This document shows positions 17,901-25,318 of a stretch of DNA of 50,814 nucleotides, piece after piece (the stretch's first letter is position 1; every line of letters begins with the position of its first letter). This DNA comes from Bacteroidia bacterium (GTDB lineage Bacteria; Bacteroidota; Bacteroidia; NS11-12g; UBA9320): positions 1 through 50,814 of the forward strand of contig JAFMCI010000013.1 of assembly GCA_017857855.1 (NCBI GenBank), in the 5' to 3' direction. The translations under genes and the position numbers were made by a program. The notes below the pieces were generated by a model that saw only the letters and a list, made by a program, of their open reading frames with translations, had not been told where the DNA came from and ran no database searches.

Positions 17901-18367
17901 TCTTGTTCATCCGTGAGATTTTGGCCTGTAGGGAAATCAGATGTTTTTACCAAATGATTGATCATACCTTGTAGTCCCATGGCTCGACCATCATCTGGAT
18001 GGTAAATTTTACTTATACCATAGGCTTCTAACTCGGCTATTTCCGAAGGTAAAATGGTGCCACCTCCACCACCAAAAAGCTTAATATGACCAGCACCTTT
18101 TTGCACCAAAAGATCCCTCATATATTTAAAGTACTCATTGTGACCGCCTTGATAGCTTGTCATAGCAATTGCATTAGCATCTTCTTGAATGGCTGTATTC
18201 ACTACCTCTTCAGCGCTTCTATCATGCCCAAGATGAATAACCTCACAACCTGTTGCTTGTATGATTCTACGCATAACATTAATTGCTGCATCATGTCCGT
18301 CAAACAAGGAAGCGGCAGTTACTATACGTACTTTATTTTGGGGGATATATATGGTTTGGTCTTGCAT
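14987..18367 (-). CDS. icmF: Fused isobutyryl-CoA mutase (IcmF): cobalamin-binding, GTPase and mutase domains
   Basis: 1126 residues from the ATG at 18367. A TTG at 18388 would add seven residues but lies inside a -7 promoter box. Domain order is that of IcmF. Residues 10-145 bind B12, with DGHD (the His25 cobalt ligand), TSYQGG and FGGGGG. Residues about 195-410 form a MeaI-like G-protein chaperone with P-loop [36 protein letters not shown] and NKFD. The C-terminal radical mutase TIM barrel includes [46 protein letters not shown] and [15 protein letters not shown]. It interconverts isobutyryl-CoA and n-butyryl-CoA. Substrate-selecting residues cannot be aligned safely by eye, so related acyl-CoAs remain possible. 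Confidence 0.94.
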   Translation of the reverse strand: MQDQTIYIPQNKVRIVTAASLFDGHDAAINVMRRIIQATGCEVIHLGHDRSAEEVVNTAIQEDANAIAMTSYQGGHNEYFKYMRDLLVQKGAGHIKLFGGGGGTILPSEIAELEAYGISKIYHPDDGRAMGLQGMINHLVKTSDFPTGQNLTDEQESFRLMNKMSIARVISAAENFPNENKSLLAGITQEAKKLKTPVLGITGTGGAGKSSLVDELVRRFLLDFKDKNIAIISVDPSKRKTGGALLGDRIRMNSIRNDRVYMRSLATRQANLALSAHIDVAKDILKVAGFDLIILETSGIGQSDTEITDHCDASLYVMTPEYGAATQLEKIDMLDFADVIALNKFDKRGGLDALRDVKKQFQRNHVRFEDDVETMPVFGTIASQFNDPGVNSLYAQLIQTINEKTEANLDSHLVAANEMSEKIFIIPPKRVRYLSEIAETNRGYDKWAKEQSAIAQKLYGIHKTITTVREAKIADADRLIKDLEETYTTIALDFDPKLQVVIDNWDKVKESYANDIYTYLVRNKEIRVETKTISLSHQKISKVSLPKYEAWGDVLQWNLQENVPGTFPFTAGIYPFKRQGEDPTRMFAGEGGPERTNKRFHYLSSSMPAKRLSTAFDSVTLYGNDPDYRPDIYGKIGNAGVSICCLDDAKKLYSGFNLADAMTSVSMTINGPAPMLLGFFMNAAIDQQCEIYIKENGLEAETQQKIDAYFKEKGSEQPKYDGDLPEGNEGLGLMLLGLTGDKVLPADVYAKIKTETLKQVRGTVQADILKEDQAQNTCIFSTEFALRLMGDVQQYFTDNGVRNFYSVSISGYHIAEAGANPITQLAFTLANGFTYVEYYLSRGMNINDFGPNLSFFFSNGIDPEYAVIGRVARKIWAKAMKLKYGADERSQMLKYHIQTSGRSLHAQEIDFNDIRTTLQALYAIYDNCNSLHTNAYDEAITTPTEESVRRAVAIQLIINKELGLAKNENPMQGSFITEELTELVEEAVLAEFDKITERGGVLGAMETMYQRSKIQEESLYYETLKHNGDFPIIGVNTFLSSKGSPTVLPKEVIRATEEEKQFQINTLQSLNKRYANEADQILADIQQVALQNGNVFDALMEACKVCSLGQITNSLFEVGGQYRRNM

Positions 18368-18385
18368 TATTTTCTTAAGAAGGAA

Positions 18386-18393
18386 CAAAGATA
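18386..18393 (-). promoter_or_regulatory. -7 box of icmF
   Basis: Minus-strand TATCTTTG is an exact TAnnTTTG match with 18 bases between it and the ATG at 18367. Its presence rules out the upstream TTG as a start codon. Confidence 0.6.
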
Positions 18394-18607
18394 GGCTAAG
18401 ATAGGAATTGAGTTTAGCTTGACACCTAGATTAGATTGTATCAAAAAAACATCCATCCAACACTAACTTGAAAATAACGTAATTTTTAAGCAGTACATCA
18501 TTTATAAAATCGTTAAAACTAAGAATAAACGGGTCAACTGTCCATCTCAAGTTGTTACGTGGGTATATTCAAGTAATGAATTGAATTTCCGAACTTAAAG
18601 ATTCCAT

Positions 18608-18615
18608 TATATTTA
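18608..18615 (+). promoter_or_regulatory. Candidate -7 box of the nucleoside transporter operon
   Basis: TATATTTA has one mismatch to TAnnTTTG and ends 20 bases before the ATG at 18636. The rest of the 18394-18600 intergenic stretch shows no gene and no clear repeat. Confidence 0.4.
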
Positions 18616-18635
18616 CCGCCTTAAAATAAATCGTA

Positions 18636-19937
18636 ATGGAGATACTTCGGGGATTATTAGGTCTTACTGCATTAATAGGAATTGCTTTTGTGTTTAGTAA
18701 GCACAAAAAAAAGATAAACTGGCAGTTAGTTGGATCAGGAGTGGCCATACAAATAGTTCTTGGAATTTTGGTTTTTAAAGTCCCTGTTTTTGCCAATTTC
18801 TTTGGCGTAATAGCTGGATTTTTTACGCAGTTGCTCTCATTTACAGATGAAGGAGCCCGTTTTATATTTGGCAATTTAGTAGCTAATGATCCAGAAATAA
18901 GTAAAACAATGGGATACATATTTGCTTTTAAAGTATTGCCAACGGTGGTATTCTTTTCAGCTCTTACCTCACTTTTGTATTATTTAGGAGTATTGCAAAA
19001 GATAGTCTTTGGTTTTGCTTGGATACTTAGTAAGACGATGAGACTATCTGGCGCCGAAAGCTTAGCAGCAGCTGCAAATATATTTATTGGTCAAACTGAA
19101 GCTCCGCTGGTGGTGAAACCGTACATCTCTAAAATGACAAAATCAGAGATAATGTGTCTAATGACAGGTGGTATGGCGACCATAGCGGGAGGCGTTTTCG
19201 CTGCATTTATTGGATTTTTAGGAGGTGATGATCCTGAATCTCAAAGAGAATTTGCTAAACACTTACTTACCGCTTCTATACTCTCTGCACCAGCCGCAAT
19301 TGTGTGCGCAAAAATACTTTATCCTGAGACTGAACAAGTTGACGAAAAACTAGATATTGATAAATCTAAACTAGGTAACGGACCACTTGAAGCCATATCT
19401 ACCGGAACTACTGAAGGAATAAAATTAGCCGTAAATGTTGGCGGAATGATATTGGTTTTCCTAGCATTTATAGCCATGCTTAACTATATACTATTCGATA
19501 TTATTGGCGCGTACTCCGGACTAAATACCACGATCGCAGCAAATACTATATACAACGGATTTAATCTGCAAATGATACTTGGATATGTTTTTGCGCCACT
19601 TGCTTGGGTTATCGGTATAGACGCTCAAGACATGATTCTTAGCGGTCAACTGCTTGGCGAAAAAACTGTTATCAATGAATTTATCGCATATTTATCACTT
19701 AAAGGAATGATTGCCGCAGAAGGTGGCCCCATGTTAACCCAACGATCTATTATCATACTCACGTATGCATTATGTGGTTTTTCAAACTTCGCATCAATAG
19801 GAATACAAATAGGCGGCATTAGTTCTTTGGCTCCAAACCAGCGAGGACATTTAGCGCAATTGGGTTTAAGAGCGTTATTAGGTGGTACTTTAGCATGTTT
19901 AATGACAGCTGCCATCGCTGGTATGTTATTCTCTTAA
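18636..19937 (+). CDS. Concentrative nucleoside transporter (CNT/NupC family)
   Basis: 433 residues, typical CNT length, with about ten membrane segments. CNT proteins import nucleosides with H+ or Na+. The core signature FIGQTEAPLVVKPYI (about residue 150) forms the substrate-binding hairpin. MTGGMATIAGGVFAAFIGFLG follows. The second conserved half has LALGSN-type replacement GFSNFASIGIQIGGI and LAPNQRGHLAQLGLRALLGG. The N-terminus (MEILRGLLGLTALIGIAFVFS) matches the family's first helices. It lies one base upstream of the aminotransferase gene, so the two are an operon. Confidence 0.95.
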   Translation: MEILRGLLGLTALIGIAFVFSKHKKKINWQLVGSGVAIQIVLGILVFKVPVFANFFGVIAGFFTQLLSFTDEGARFIFGNLVANDPEISKTMGYIFAFKVLPTVVFFSALTSLLYYLGVLQKIVFGFAWILSKTMRLSGAESLAAAANIFIGQTEAPLVVKPYISKMTKSEIMCLMTGGMATIAGGVFAAFIGFLGGDDPESQREFAKHLLTASILSAPAAIVCAKILYPETEQVDEKLDIDKSKLGNGPLEAISTGTTEGIKLAVNVGGMILVFLAFIAMLNYILFDIIGAYSGLNTTIAANTIYNGFNLQMILGYVFAPLAWVIGIDAQDMILSGQLLGEKTVINEFIAYLSLKGMIAAEGGPMLTQRSIIILTYALCGFSNFASIGIQIGGISSLAPNQRGHLAQLGLRALLGGTLACLMTAAIAGMLFS

Positions 19938-19938
19938 A

Positions 19939-20649
19939 ATGAATAGAGGTTTTCTTTATGGGGACGGATTTTTTGAGAGTATTCGAATAGTTAACGGCAT
20001 CGCTCCGTTACTGCGTTTTCATACTGAAAGAATTATAGATGCCTTCTGCATATATCAAATGACTCATTCTTTTGATATTCACGAAGTCCTTCAGAAAAGT
20101 GTAGATAAATATCACACCGATGGTATTCTTAGAATCAACTTTTACCGAGATGGAAAAGGTAAATACTTACCCGAAACAGATAATGTAGTTTTTGATTATG
20201 CATTTACCCCAACTAGTAGTGTTTTTTTCTTGCCTGAATCTTCTGATTTGCAAAGTTCTTTAGCAAGCGCTCCTCAATTTCATGGAAACATTGGCATTTA
20301 TCTAGAACCTAAACCCAATGTTCCTTGGATGACCGTAAAAACGTTAAGCAGCGCTTTTTATGTTTTTGCTGCCAAATACAAACAACAAAATGAATTAGAT
20401 TACTTGCTTATTCAAAATAGCGAGGGTGAAATATGCGAAGAACTTGTAAGTAATATAATAGTCCAAATCGGAGATCGCTTAATAGTGCCAAGCAGAAATT
20501 GCGGTGGCGTGAATGGCGCAACTTTACGCTACCTATTAAGCAAATACGGGACGCAACTGACAGAAGAAATCGTCACTTTATCTGACGTTGAATCTGCAAC
20601 TGCCATCTATTCCTGTAAAGGGAGTATCGGAGTTTCTCAAATAAAATAA
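19939..20649 (+). CDS. Class IV PLP aminotransferase/lyase, N-terminally short
   Basis: 236 residues. This fold-type IV family includes branched-chain aminotransferases and 4-amino-4-deoxychorismate lyase (PabC). RGFLYGDGFFESIRI opens the protein, the PLP lysine is probably K134 in TVKTLSSA, and EELVSNIIV then GGVNGATLRYLL bind the cofactor phosphate. The start is odd: most relatives have about 18 more residues before RGxxYGDG. Here the ATG follows the transporter stop by one base and the upstream frame has a stop at 19903 with no ATG between. PabC would fit the folP gene in this window, but substrate is undecided. Confidence 0.85.
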   Translation: MNRGFLYGDGFFESIRIVNGIAPLLRFHTERIIDAFCIYQMTHSFDIHEVLQKSVDKYHTDGILRINFYRDGKGKYLPETDNVVFDYAFTPTSSVFFLPESSDLQSSLASAPQFHGNIGIYLEPKPNVPWMTVKTLSSAFYVFAAKYKQQNELDYLLIQNSEGEICEELVSNIIVQIGDRLIVPSRNCGGVNGATLRYLLSKYGTQLTEEIVTLSDVESATAIYSCKGSIGVSQIK

Positions 20650-20650
20650 A

Positions 20651-20684
20651 AAAAGCCCTACTCAAAAATATGCGTAGGGCTTTT
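20651..20684. terminator. Bidirectional terminator between the aminotransferase and ahcY
   Basis: AAAAGCCCTAC and GTAGGGCTTTT form a perfect 11-bp stem with a 12-base loop. A and T runs on both sides suit the two convergent genes ending at 20649 and 20715. Confidence 0.88.
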
Positions 20685-20714
20685 AGTATTTAAAAATTAT
20701 TTTATCTGACTAAA

Positions 20715-22025
20715 TTAATATCTGTATGCGTCATTTTTATAAGGTCCATTTAAACCTACACCGATGTACTTGGCCTGGTCTACACTCAGTTCCTCTAACT
20801 CAACGCCTATTTTCGAAAGGTGAAGTGCTGCAACCTTTTCATCTAAATGCTTAGGTAAAACATACACTTCATTTTTATAATTACCGGCATTTTGCCATAG
20901 CTCTAATTGTGCCAAGGTTTGATTCGTAAATGAATTACTCATTACAAATGAAGGATGACCTGTTGCACAACCAAGATTCACTAATCTTCCTTCTGCAAGA
21001 AGTATAATTTCATTCCCATCAATGTTATAAACATCTACTTGTGGCTTTACCTCAAATTTAGTGTGACCATATTGTTTATTTAAATACGCAACATCTATCT
21101 CATTATCAAAATGACCTATGTTACATACAATAGTCTTATCATTCATCAACTTGAAGTGTTTCTCCGTTAAAATATCTTTGTTACCTGTTGCCGTTACAAT
21201 TATTTGAGCTCTTGAAATAGCATTCTCCATTTTCTTAACCTCAAAACCATCCATTGCTGCTTGTAAAGCACAAATAGGATCTATTTCAGTTACGATAACT
21301 CTAGCTCCTGCACCTGCAAGAGATGCCGCAGTACCTTTACCTACATCACCATAACCCGCAACAATAGCGACTTTACCGGCAATCATTACGTCGGTAGCTC
21401 TTCTTATCGCATCTACTGCAGACTCTTTACATCCATATTTGTTATCAAATTTAGACTTAGTTACAGAATCATTAATATTAATAGCAGGAAGTGGTAATGT
21501 GCCAGCTTTCACTCTATCATGTAATCTAAGCACACCTGTTGTAGTTTCTTCTGAGATACCTTTTATACCTTCTGCTAATTGAGGGAATCTATCTAAAACC
21601 ATATTGGTTAAGTCTCCACCGTCATCCAGAATCATGTTCAATGGTTTTCCACCTTCAAAAGCATGTAAAGTTTGTTCTATACACCAATCAAATTCCTCTT
21701 CGTTCATTCCTTTCCAAGCAAAAACAGGAGTTCCTGCAGCAGCGATTGCAGCAGCAGCTTGATCTTGCGTTGAAAAAATATTACAACTACTCCAAGTTAC
21801 CTCAGCACCTAACGCTTGAAGCGTCTCAATAAGAACTGCAGTCTGAATAGTCATGTGCAAACAACCCGCGATACGAGCGCCTGCTAATGGTTTACTAGCC
21901 CCAAATTCCTCTCTTAAAGACATTAACCCCGGCATTTCTGCTTCGGCAATATTGATTTCTTTTCTACCCCACTCTGCTAGCGAAATATCTTTTACTTTGT
22001 AGTTACTCATTGATTGTGTTGTCAT
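20715..22025 (-). CDS. ahcY: Adenosylhomocysteinase
   Basis: 436 residues, the usual bacterial length. It hydrolyses S-adenosylhomocysteine to adenosine and homocysteine, removing the inhibitor of methyltransferases. Visible motifs are [31 protein letters not shown], the NAD-binding [40 protein letters not shown] and [13 protein letters not shown]. The C-terminus KNDAYRY carries the conserved Lys and Tyr that close over NAD of the neighbouring subunit. The ATG at 22025 follows an exact -7 box; a second Met (residue 6, MSNYKVKD) is also possible. Confidence 0.98.
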   Translation of the reverse strand: MTTQSMSNYKVKDISLAEWGRKEINIAEAEMPGLMSLREEFGASKPLAGARIAGCLHMTIQTAVLIETLQALGAEVTWSSCNIFSTQDQAAAAIAAAGTPVFAWKGMNEEEFDWCIEQTLHAFEGGKPLNMILDDGGDLTNMVLDRFPQLAEGIKGISEETTTGVLRLHDRVKAGTLPLPAININDSVTKSKFDNKYGCKESAVDAIRRATDVMIAGKVAIVAGYGDVGKGTAASLAGAGARVIVTEIDPICALQAAMDGFEVKKMENAISRAQIIVTATGNKDILTEKHFKLMNDKTIVCNIGHFDNEIDVAYLNKQYGHTKFEVKPQVDVYNIDGNEIILLAEGRLVNLGCATGHPSFVMSNSFTNQTLAQLELWQNAGNYKNEVYVLPKHLDEKVAALHLSKIGVELEELSVDQAKYIGVGLNGPYKNDAYRY

Positions 22026-22042
22026 TTGTATTATAAACGTTG

Positions 22043-22050
22043 CAAATTTA
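22043..22050 (-). promoter_or_regulatory. -7 box of ahcY
   Basis: Minus-strand TAAATTTG is an exact TAnnTTTG match with 17 bases between it and the ATG at 22025. Confidence 0.6.
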
Positions 22051-22085
22051 GCATTTATAGAACAAAGGCATCCCTAGTTTTGTTG

Positions 22086-22093
22086 CATATTTG
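22086..22093 (+). promoter_or_regulatory. Candidate -7 box of the bacilliredoxin gene
   Basis: CATATTTG has one mismatch to TAnnTTTG and ends 20 bases before the ATG at 22114. An upstream TTTTG at 22079-22083 is too close to be a normal -33 box. Confidence 0.35.
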
Positions 22094-22113
22094 CAAGAAT
22101 TAATTAAAATATT

Positions 22114-22527
22114 ATGTATCCAGAAGAATTAGTGGCTCCAATGCGAGCAGATTTAACCAATAACGGCTTTGTCGAATTAATTGATAAAAGCCAAGTAGAT
22201 AACACTTTACCCTCAGCAAAAGGCACGAGCTTACTTGTAGTAAATAGTGTATGTGGTTGTGCGGCAGGAAGTGCAAGACCAGGTGCCATTGGCTCCTTGA
22301 ACGGCGAAAAAAAACCAGATAATCTTTTTACGGTATTTGCAGGACAAGATTCTGCTGCAGTTGCCGCAGCGAGAGAACTTCTTTTACCATACCCTCCGAG
22401 CAGTCCAAGTATTGGTCTTTTTAAAGATGGTGAGCTTGTTCATTTCGTAGAACGTCATCATATTGAAGGTCGAAGTGCTGAGATGATAGCTAGTCATTTA
22501 CAAGAAGTGTACAAAGAGTTTTGCTAG
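22114..22527 (+). CDS. Bacilliredoxin (BrxA/BrxB, YphP/YqiW family)
   Basis: 137 residues, full family length. Bacilliredoxins have a thioredoxin fold and remove bacillithiol from proteins after oxidative stress. MYPEELVAPMRADL is the family's N-terminal signature. The active site is the unusual C-G-C at residues 47-49 in VVNSVCGCAAGSARPG. TVFAGQDSAAVAAARE, PPSSPSIGLFKDGE and HHIEGRSAEMIA follow in the expected order. The gene implies that this organism makes or uses bacillithiol, which some Bacteroidota do. It is a single-gene unit ending in a strong terminator. Confidence 0.95.
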   Translation: MYPEELVAPMRADLTNNGFVELIDKSQVDNTLPSAKGTSLLVVNSVCGCAAGSARPGAIGSLNGEKKPDNLFTVFAGQDSAAVAAARELLLPYPPSSPSIGLFKDGELVHFVERHHIEGRSAEMIASHLQEVYKEFC

Positions 22528-22565
22528 TGAATAGTTAAGAAACAACACGTTATTATCTACTTATC

Positions 22566-22597
22566 AAAAAAAGCACTGCATACTCAGTGCTTTTTTT
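22566..22597 (+). terminator. Terminator of the bacilliredoxin gene
   Basis: AAAAAAAGCACTG and CAGTGCTTTTTTT form a 13-bp stem with a 6-base loop and a T run. Confidence 0.88.
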
Positions 22598-22615
22598 GTG
22601 CAGAATACCATAGGC

Positions 22616-22656
22616 AAAAAAAATCCCAACCACTTACGTGGTTGGGATTTTTTTTT
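22616..22656 (-). terminator. Terminator of gldJ
   Basis: ATCCCAACCAC and GTGGTTGGGAT with a 4-base loop, flanked by A and T tracts, form a long perfect stem 13 bases past the gldJ stop. It is separate from the neighbouring bacilliredoxin terminator. Confidence 0.88.
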
Positions 22657-22668
22657 AAGATCTTTCTA

Positions 22669-24093
22669 TTATGGAGCACCAACTCTGTGCATTGCACATC
22701 TAAAACCGAGTGTAGATAGAGCTTGTTGCTCATCTAGGTATCTCCTAGTCCCAGGTGAAGCCCAGTAAATTCTATCGTTCCATGAACCGCCTTTGTAAAC
22801 TCTTGCTTGGTTATCGATAAGTGTAGATACACCATACTCGTAACCTTGCTCGCCATCCATATAAGTCTCTTCATCTATAGATCCTTTATTGTCAGATCTT
22901 TTATAATTTCTTCTTCCTACATTTTCTTCTTCTGTAACAGGCACATAAACTATTCTACCTAAACTGTCTTTAAGATCAACTATACCATCTTGGTCTAGTT
23001 TAATTTTATTAAACGCGTTACCACGGAATGCGTTGAAATCCGTTACATCTTCTAACGACAATGGACGATAAACATCCATTACCCATTCAGAAACGTTACC
23101 TGACATATTATAAAGACCATGATCATTTGGCCAATAAGAAGCAACAGGAGCTGTTATTAAAGCACCATCGTTAAGACGATTAGCAATACCACCTTGGTCT
23201 CCTTTTCCTCTTTTTATATTATCCATTACATAACCTCTATCACGCTCTTTACCTCCGCTGTAACGGATAGTTAGGCCTTCCCAAGAATAAATCTTCTTTT
23301 GATTAATATTTTCGTAAGTGGAAGATCCTACACCTGCTTGTGCCGCATATTCCCACTCTGCCTCTGTTGGGAGTCTGTATTCTGGTAATAAAATACCATC
23401 TTCAATTCTTACATCTCTTCTAGCTTTTTTATCTCCTGCATAATTCCTCATTTGGTGTTTTCCAAATGTAAGTCCATCATGTTGACCAACGTAATAAGCG
23501 CCCGTATTAAAGTTTGTTTCGTTTTGTTGACCTGGATCTGGTTTTAAGACTCCTTCTCTGATAAGAATCATTTCATTCACACGATCACTTCTCCAAGCTG
23601 CATAAGCAGCAGCTTGCTGCCAATTAACTCCTACAACAGGGTAATCTTGGTAAGCAGGATGGCGATAATATAAATCCACGTATGGCTCGTTATAAGCCAA
23701 CTTGTTTCTCCAAACATTTGTATCTGGCAATGCATTGATTCCTACCTCTGGGTAGTCAACATAAACTCTATTTAACCAATACACATATTCTCTGTAGTGC
23801 ATGTTGGTTACTTCTGTTTCATCCATATAGAACGAGCCAACTGTTATCTTACGCTCAACATTATTATGCTCATAGGTGACGTCTTGTTCAGATGAACCCA
23901 TGGTAAATGCACCACCATGAACTAGAACCAACCCAGGTCCTGTTTCTTGACCTGCATATTCATGCTTCTCAAAACCACCCCACTTCGAATCATTATAATT
24001 CCATCCAGTACTTGATGACTGCTCTTTTTTACAAGCTACAGTTGACATAACTGTTAGCGCTAGTAATCCTATTTTAACTTTATTTAATTTCAT
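22669..24093 (-). CDS. gldJ: Gliding motility/type IX secretion lipoprotein GldJ
   Basis: 474 residues. The lipoprotein signal ends at VMSTVAC (Cys21). SSTGWNYNDSKWGGFE is the GldJ-type N-terminal motif. The rest is a formylglycine-generating-enzyme (SUMF1-like) fold: VLVHGGAFTMGSSEQD, FYMDETEVTNMHYREYV, VNWQQAAAYAAWRS, YRLPTEAEWEYAA, GLYNMSGNVSEWVMD, RVYKGGSWNDR and GFRCAMHRV. GldJ forms part of the ring or track associated with gliding and T9SS function, and GldK is a paralogue with the same fold. Assignment to GldJ rather than GldK rests on the N-terminal motif and on the porU-porV neighbours, an association also known from Flavobacterium johnsoniae. A one-mismatch -7 box (TATCATTG, minus strand, 24142-24149) lies upstream. 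Confidence 0.9.
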   Translation of the reverse strand: MKLNKVKIGLLALTVMSTVACKKEQSSSTGWNYNDSKWGGFEKHEYAGQETGPGLVLVHGGAFTMGSSEQDVTYEHNNVERKITVGSFYMDETEVTNMHYREYVYWLNRVYVDYPEVGINALPDTNVWRNKLAYNEPYVDLYYRHPAYQDYPVVGVNWQQAAAYAAWRSDRVNEMILIREGVLKPDPGQQNETNFNTGAYYVGQHDGLTFGKHQMRNYAGDKKARRDVRIEDGILLPEYRLPTEAEWEYAAQAGVGSSTYENINQKKIYSWEGLTIRYSGGKERDRGYVMDNIKRGKGDQGGIANRLNDGALITAPVASYWPNDHGLYNMSGNVSEWVMDVYRPLSLEDVTDFNAFRGNAFNKIKLDQDGIVDLKDSLGRIVYVPVTEEENVGRRNYKRSDNKGSIDEETYMDGEQGYEYGVSTLIDNQARVYKGGSWNDRIYWASPGTRRYLDEQQALSTLGFRCAMHRVGAP

Positions 24094-24164
24094 ATTATAA
24101 GAAACTACTTTATAAACTTTTTCTTTCTTTTAAATATTGTGCAATGATAGCAATTTACCTCTAA

Positions 24165-25157
24165 TTAAAAATCTGGACAAGACAGCTTTCTGTATTTACG
24201 ACTAGGCTTACGTGCACACCACTCAATACCTGCTGAAATTTCATGCGATGTTGGTGCTGCCGCTCTTGCGTCAGAAACTGTCAAATCAAAACTATATCCA
24301 AATTTGAATCTATCTTTCCTAAATCCTACTAATGCCATTAGGGCATCGGAATTACCATATTCTCCAAACGTTTGTCTGAACCAAAGACCAGTAACAAGAG
24401 GTCCTTTGTTATAATAGAATCCAATGTTCATTTGAGTAAATTTTTGTTGCATCATAAATAGCACATTAGGAGAAATAGTAGACTCTGGATTTTTACGTCC
24501 ATCTAATGGAATAACCAACCCTCCGTGAGCCGTATATCTGCGGGGAATAATAGCACCTGGATTCCCATAAAAAGACTGAACAGGTTGCGTAAGGTTGTGT
24601 GCTGCTAAACCAAAATAAAAACGTTCGCTGTAACCCAAAACACCTGCCGCAAAATTAACGTACCCAACTTGGTCTGATGACCATTGCTCTTTTGTCGCAT
24701 TTACGAAACCTCTAGATGGATCAATTTGATCTTCGAAACGAAGTTTAGCCCAATCTATACTGCGCTGTCCATATTGACCTTCAATACCAAATCTCATGGT
24801 AAAACGTCTATTTACTGGCATTTGAAACGAATATCCAGCTGAAACCGACTGGGAAGTCAATAATCCTTCACCCGCTCTATCATCCAGAATAAGTAATGAA
24901 ACACCACCTCCAATTTTATCAAAGTTTTGGTCATAACTAGCCGCGGTTGTTATAAATGTCCCCGGTAAAGATGGCCATTGATTCCTGTAATTAAGCACCA
25001 CTCTACCACCTCCACCACAACTTCCAGTACCAGCCATGGCCGGGTTGGTATATACAGGGGCCGCGTAGAATTGCGTAAATTCAGGGTCTTGTGCGTACAC
25101 CTGAACACCCATTACCAGGCCAAGTGCAACTAAAATCACTGCTTTTATTCGTTTCAT
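24165..25157 (-). CDS. PorP/SprF family type IX secretion membrane protein
   Basis: 330 residues. Signal peptide MKRIKAVILVALGLVMGV...YAQ. Mature protein begins DPEFTQFYAAPVYTNPAMAG, the hallmark of the PorP/SprF family, then RVVLNYRNQWPSLPG and SYDQNFDKIGGGVS. The rest is an outer-membrane beta-barrel of the 14-strand type. Family members escort or anchor particular T9SS cargo, such as SprF for the adhesin SprB. Genomes hold several paralogues, so this copy's cargo is unknown. It sits between gldJ and porU, divergent from porU with 161 bases between. A short C-terminal tail (CARKPSRKYRKLSCPDF) contains two cysteines. Confidence 0.92.
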   Translation of the reverse strand: MKRIKAVILVALGLVMGVQVYAQDPEFTQFYAAPVYTNPAMAGTGSCGGGGRVVLNYRNQWPSLPGTFITTAASYDQNFDKIGGGVSLLILDDRAGEGLLTSQSVSAGYSFQMPVNRRFTMRFGIEGQYGQRSIDWAKLRFEDQIDPSRGFVNATKEQWSSDQVGYVNFAAGVLGYSERFYFGLAAHNLTQPVQSFYGNPGAIIPRRYTAHGGLVIPLDGRKNPESTISPNVLFMMQQKFTQMNIGFYYNKGPLVTGLWFRQTFGEYGNSDALMALVGFRKDRFKFGYSFDLTVSDARAAAPTSHEISAGIEWCARKPSRKYRKLSCPDF

Positions 25158-25178
25158 TCTGACTTAAATTCTAATAGA

Positions 25179-25186
25179 CAAAGATA
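25179..25186 (-). promoter_or_regulatory. -7 box of the porP/sprF gene
   Basis: Minus-strand TATCTTTG is an exact TAnnTTTG match with 21 bases between it and the ATG at 25157. Confidence 0.6.
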
Positions 25187-25219
25187 TAACTTTTCTATTT
25201 ATACGAGCAGAAATTATAA

Positions 25220-25261
25220 TTATTGTGTCAATTTATTCTAATTACCGCCGATACACAATAA
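25220..25261. promoter_or_regulatory. Dyad between the divergent porP and porU promoters
   Basis: TTATTGTGT (25220-25228) and ACACAATAA (25253-25261) are perfect inverted 9-bp arms whose centres are 33 bases apart, about three helical turns. The dyad lies between the two -7 boxes, so one protein could act on both genes. No known binding consensus was matched. Confidence 0.35.
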
Positions 25262-25270
25262 AAATACTGC

Positions 25271-25278
25271 TAAGTTTG
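25271..25278 (+). promoter_or_regulatory. -7 box of porU
   Basis: TAAGTTTG is an exact TAnnTTTG match 40 bases before the ATG at 25319. Confidence 0.55.
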
Positions 25279-25318
25279 TTAGTCAATAGATGATTACAAA
25301 AATTCAAAAGTCTTTTTA

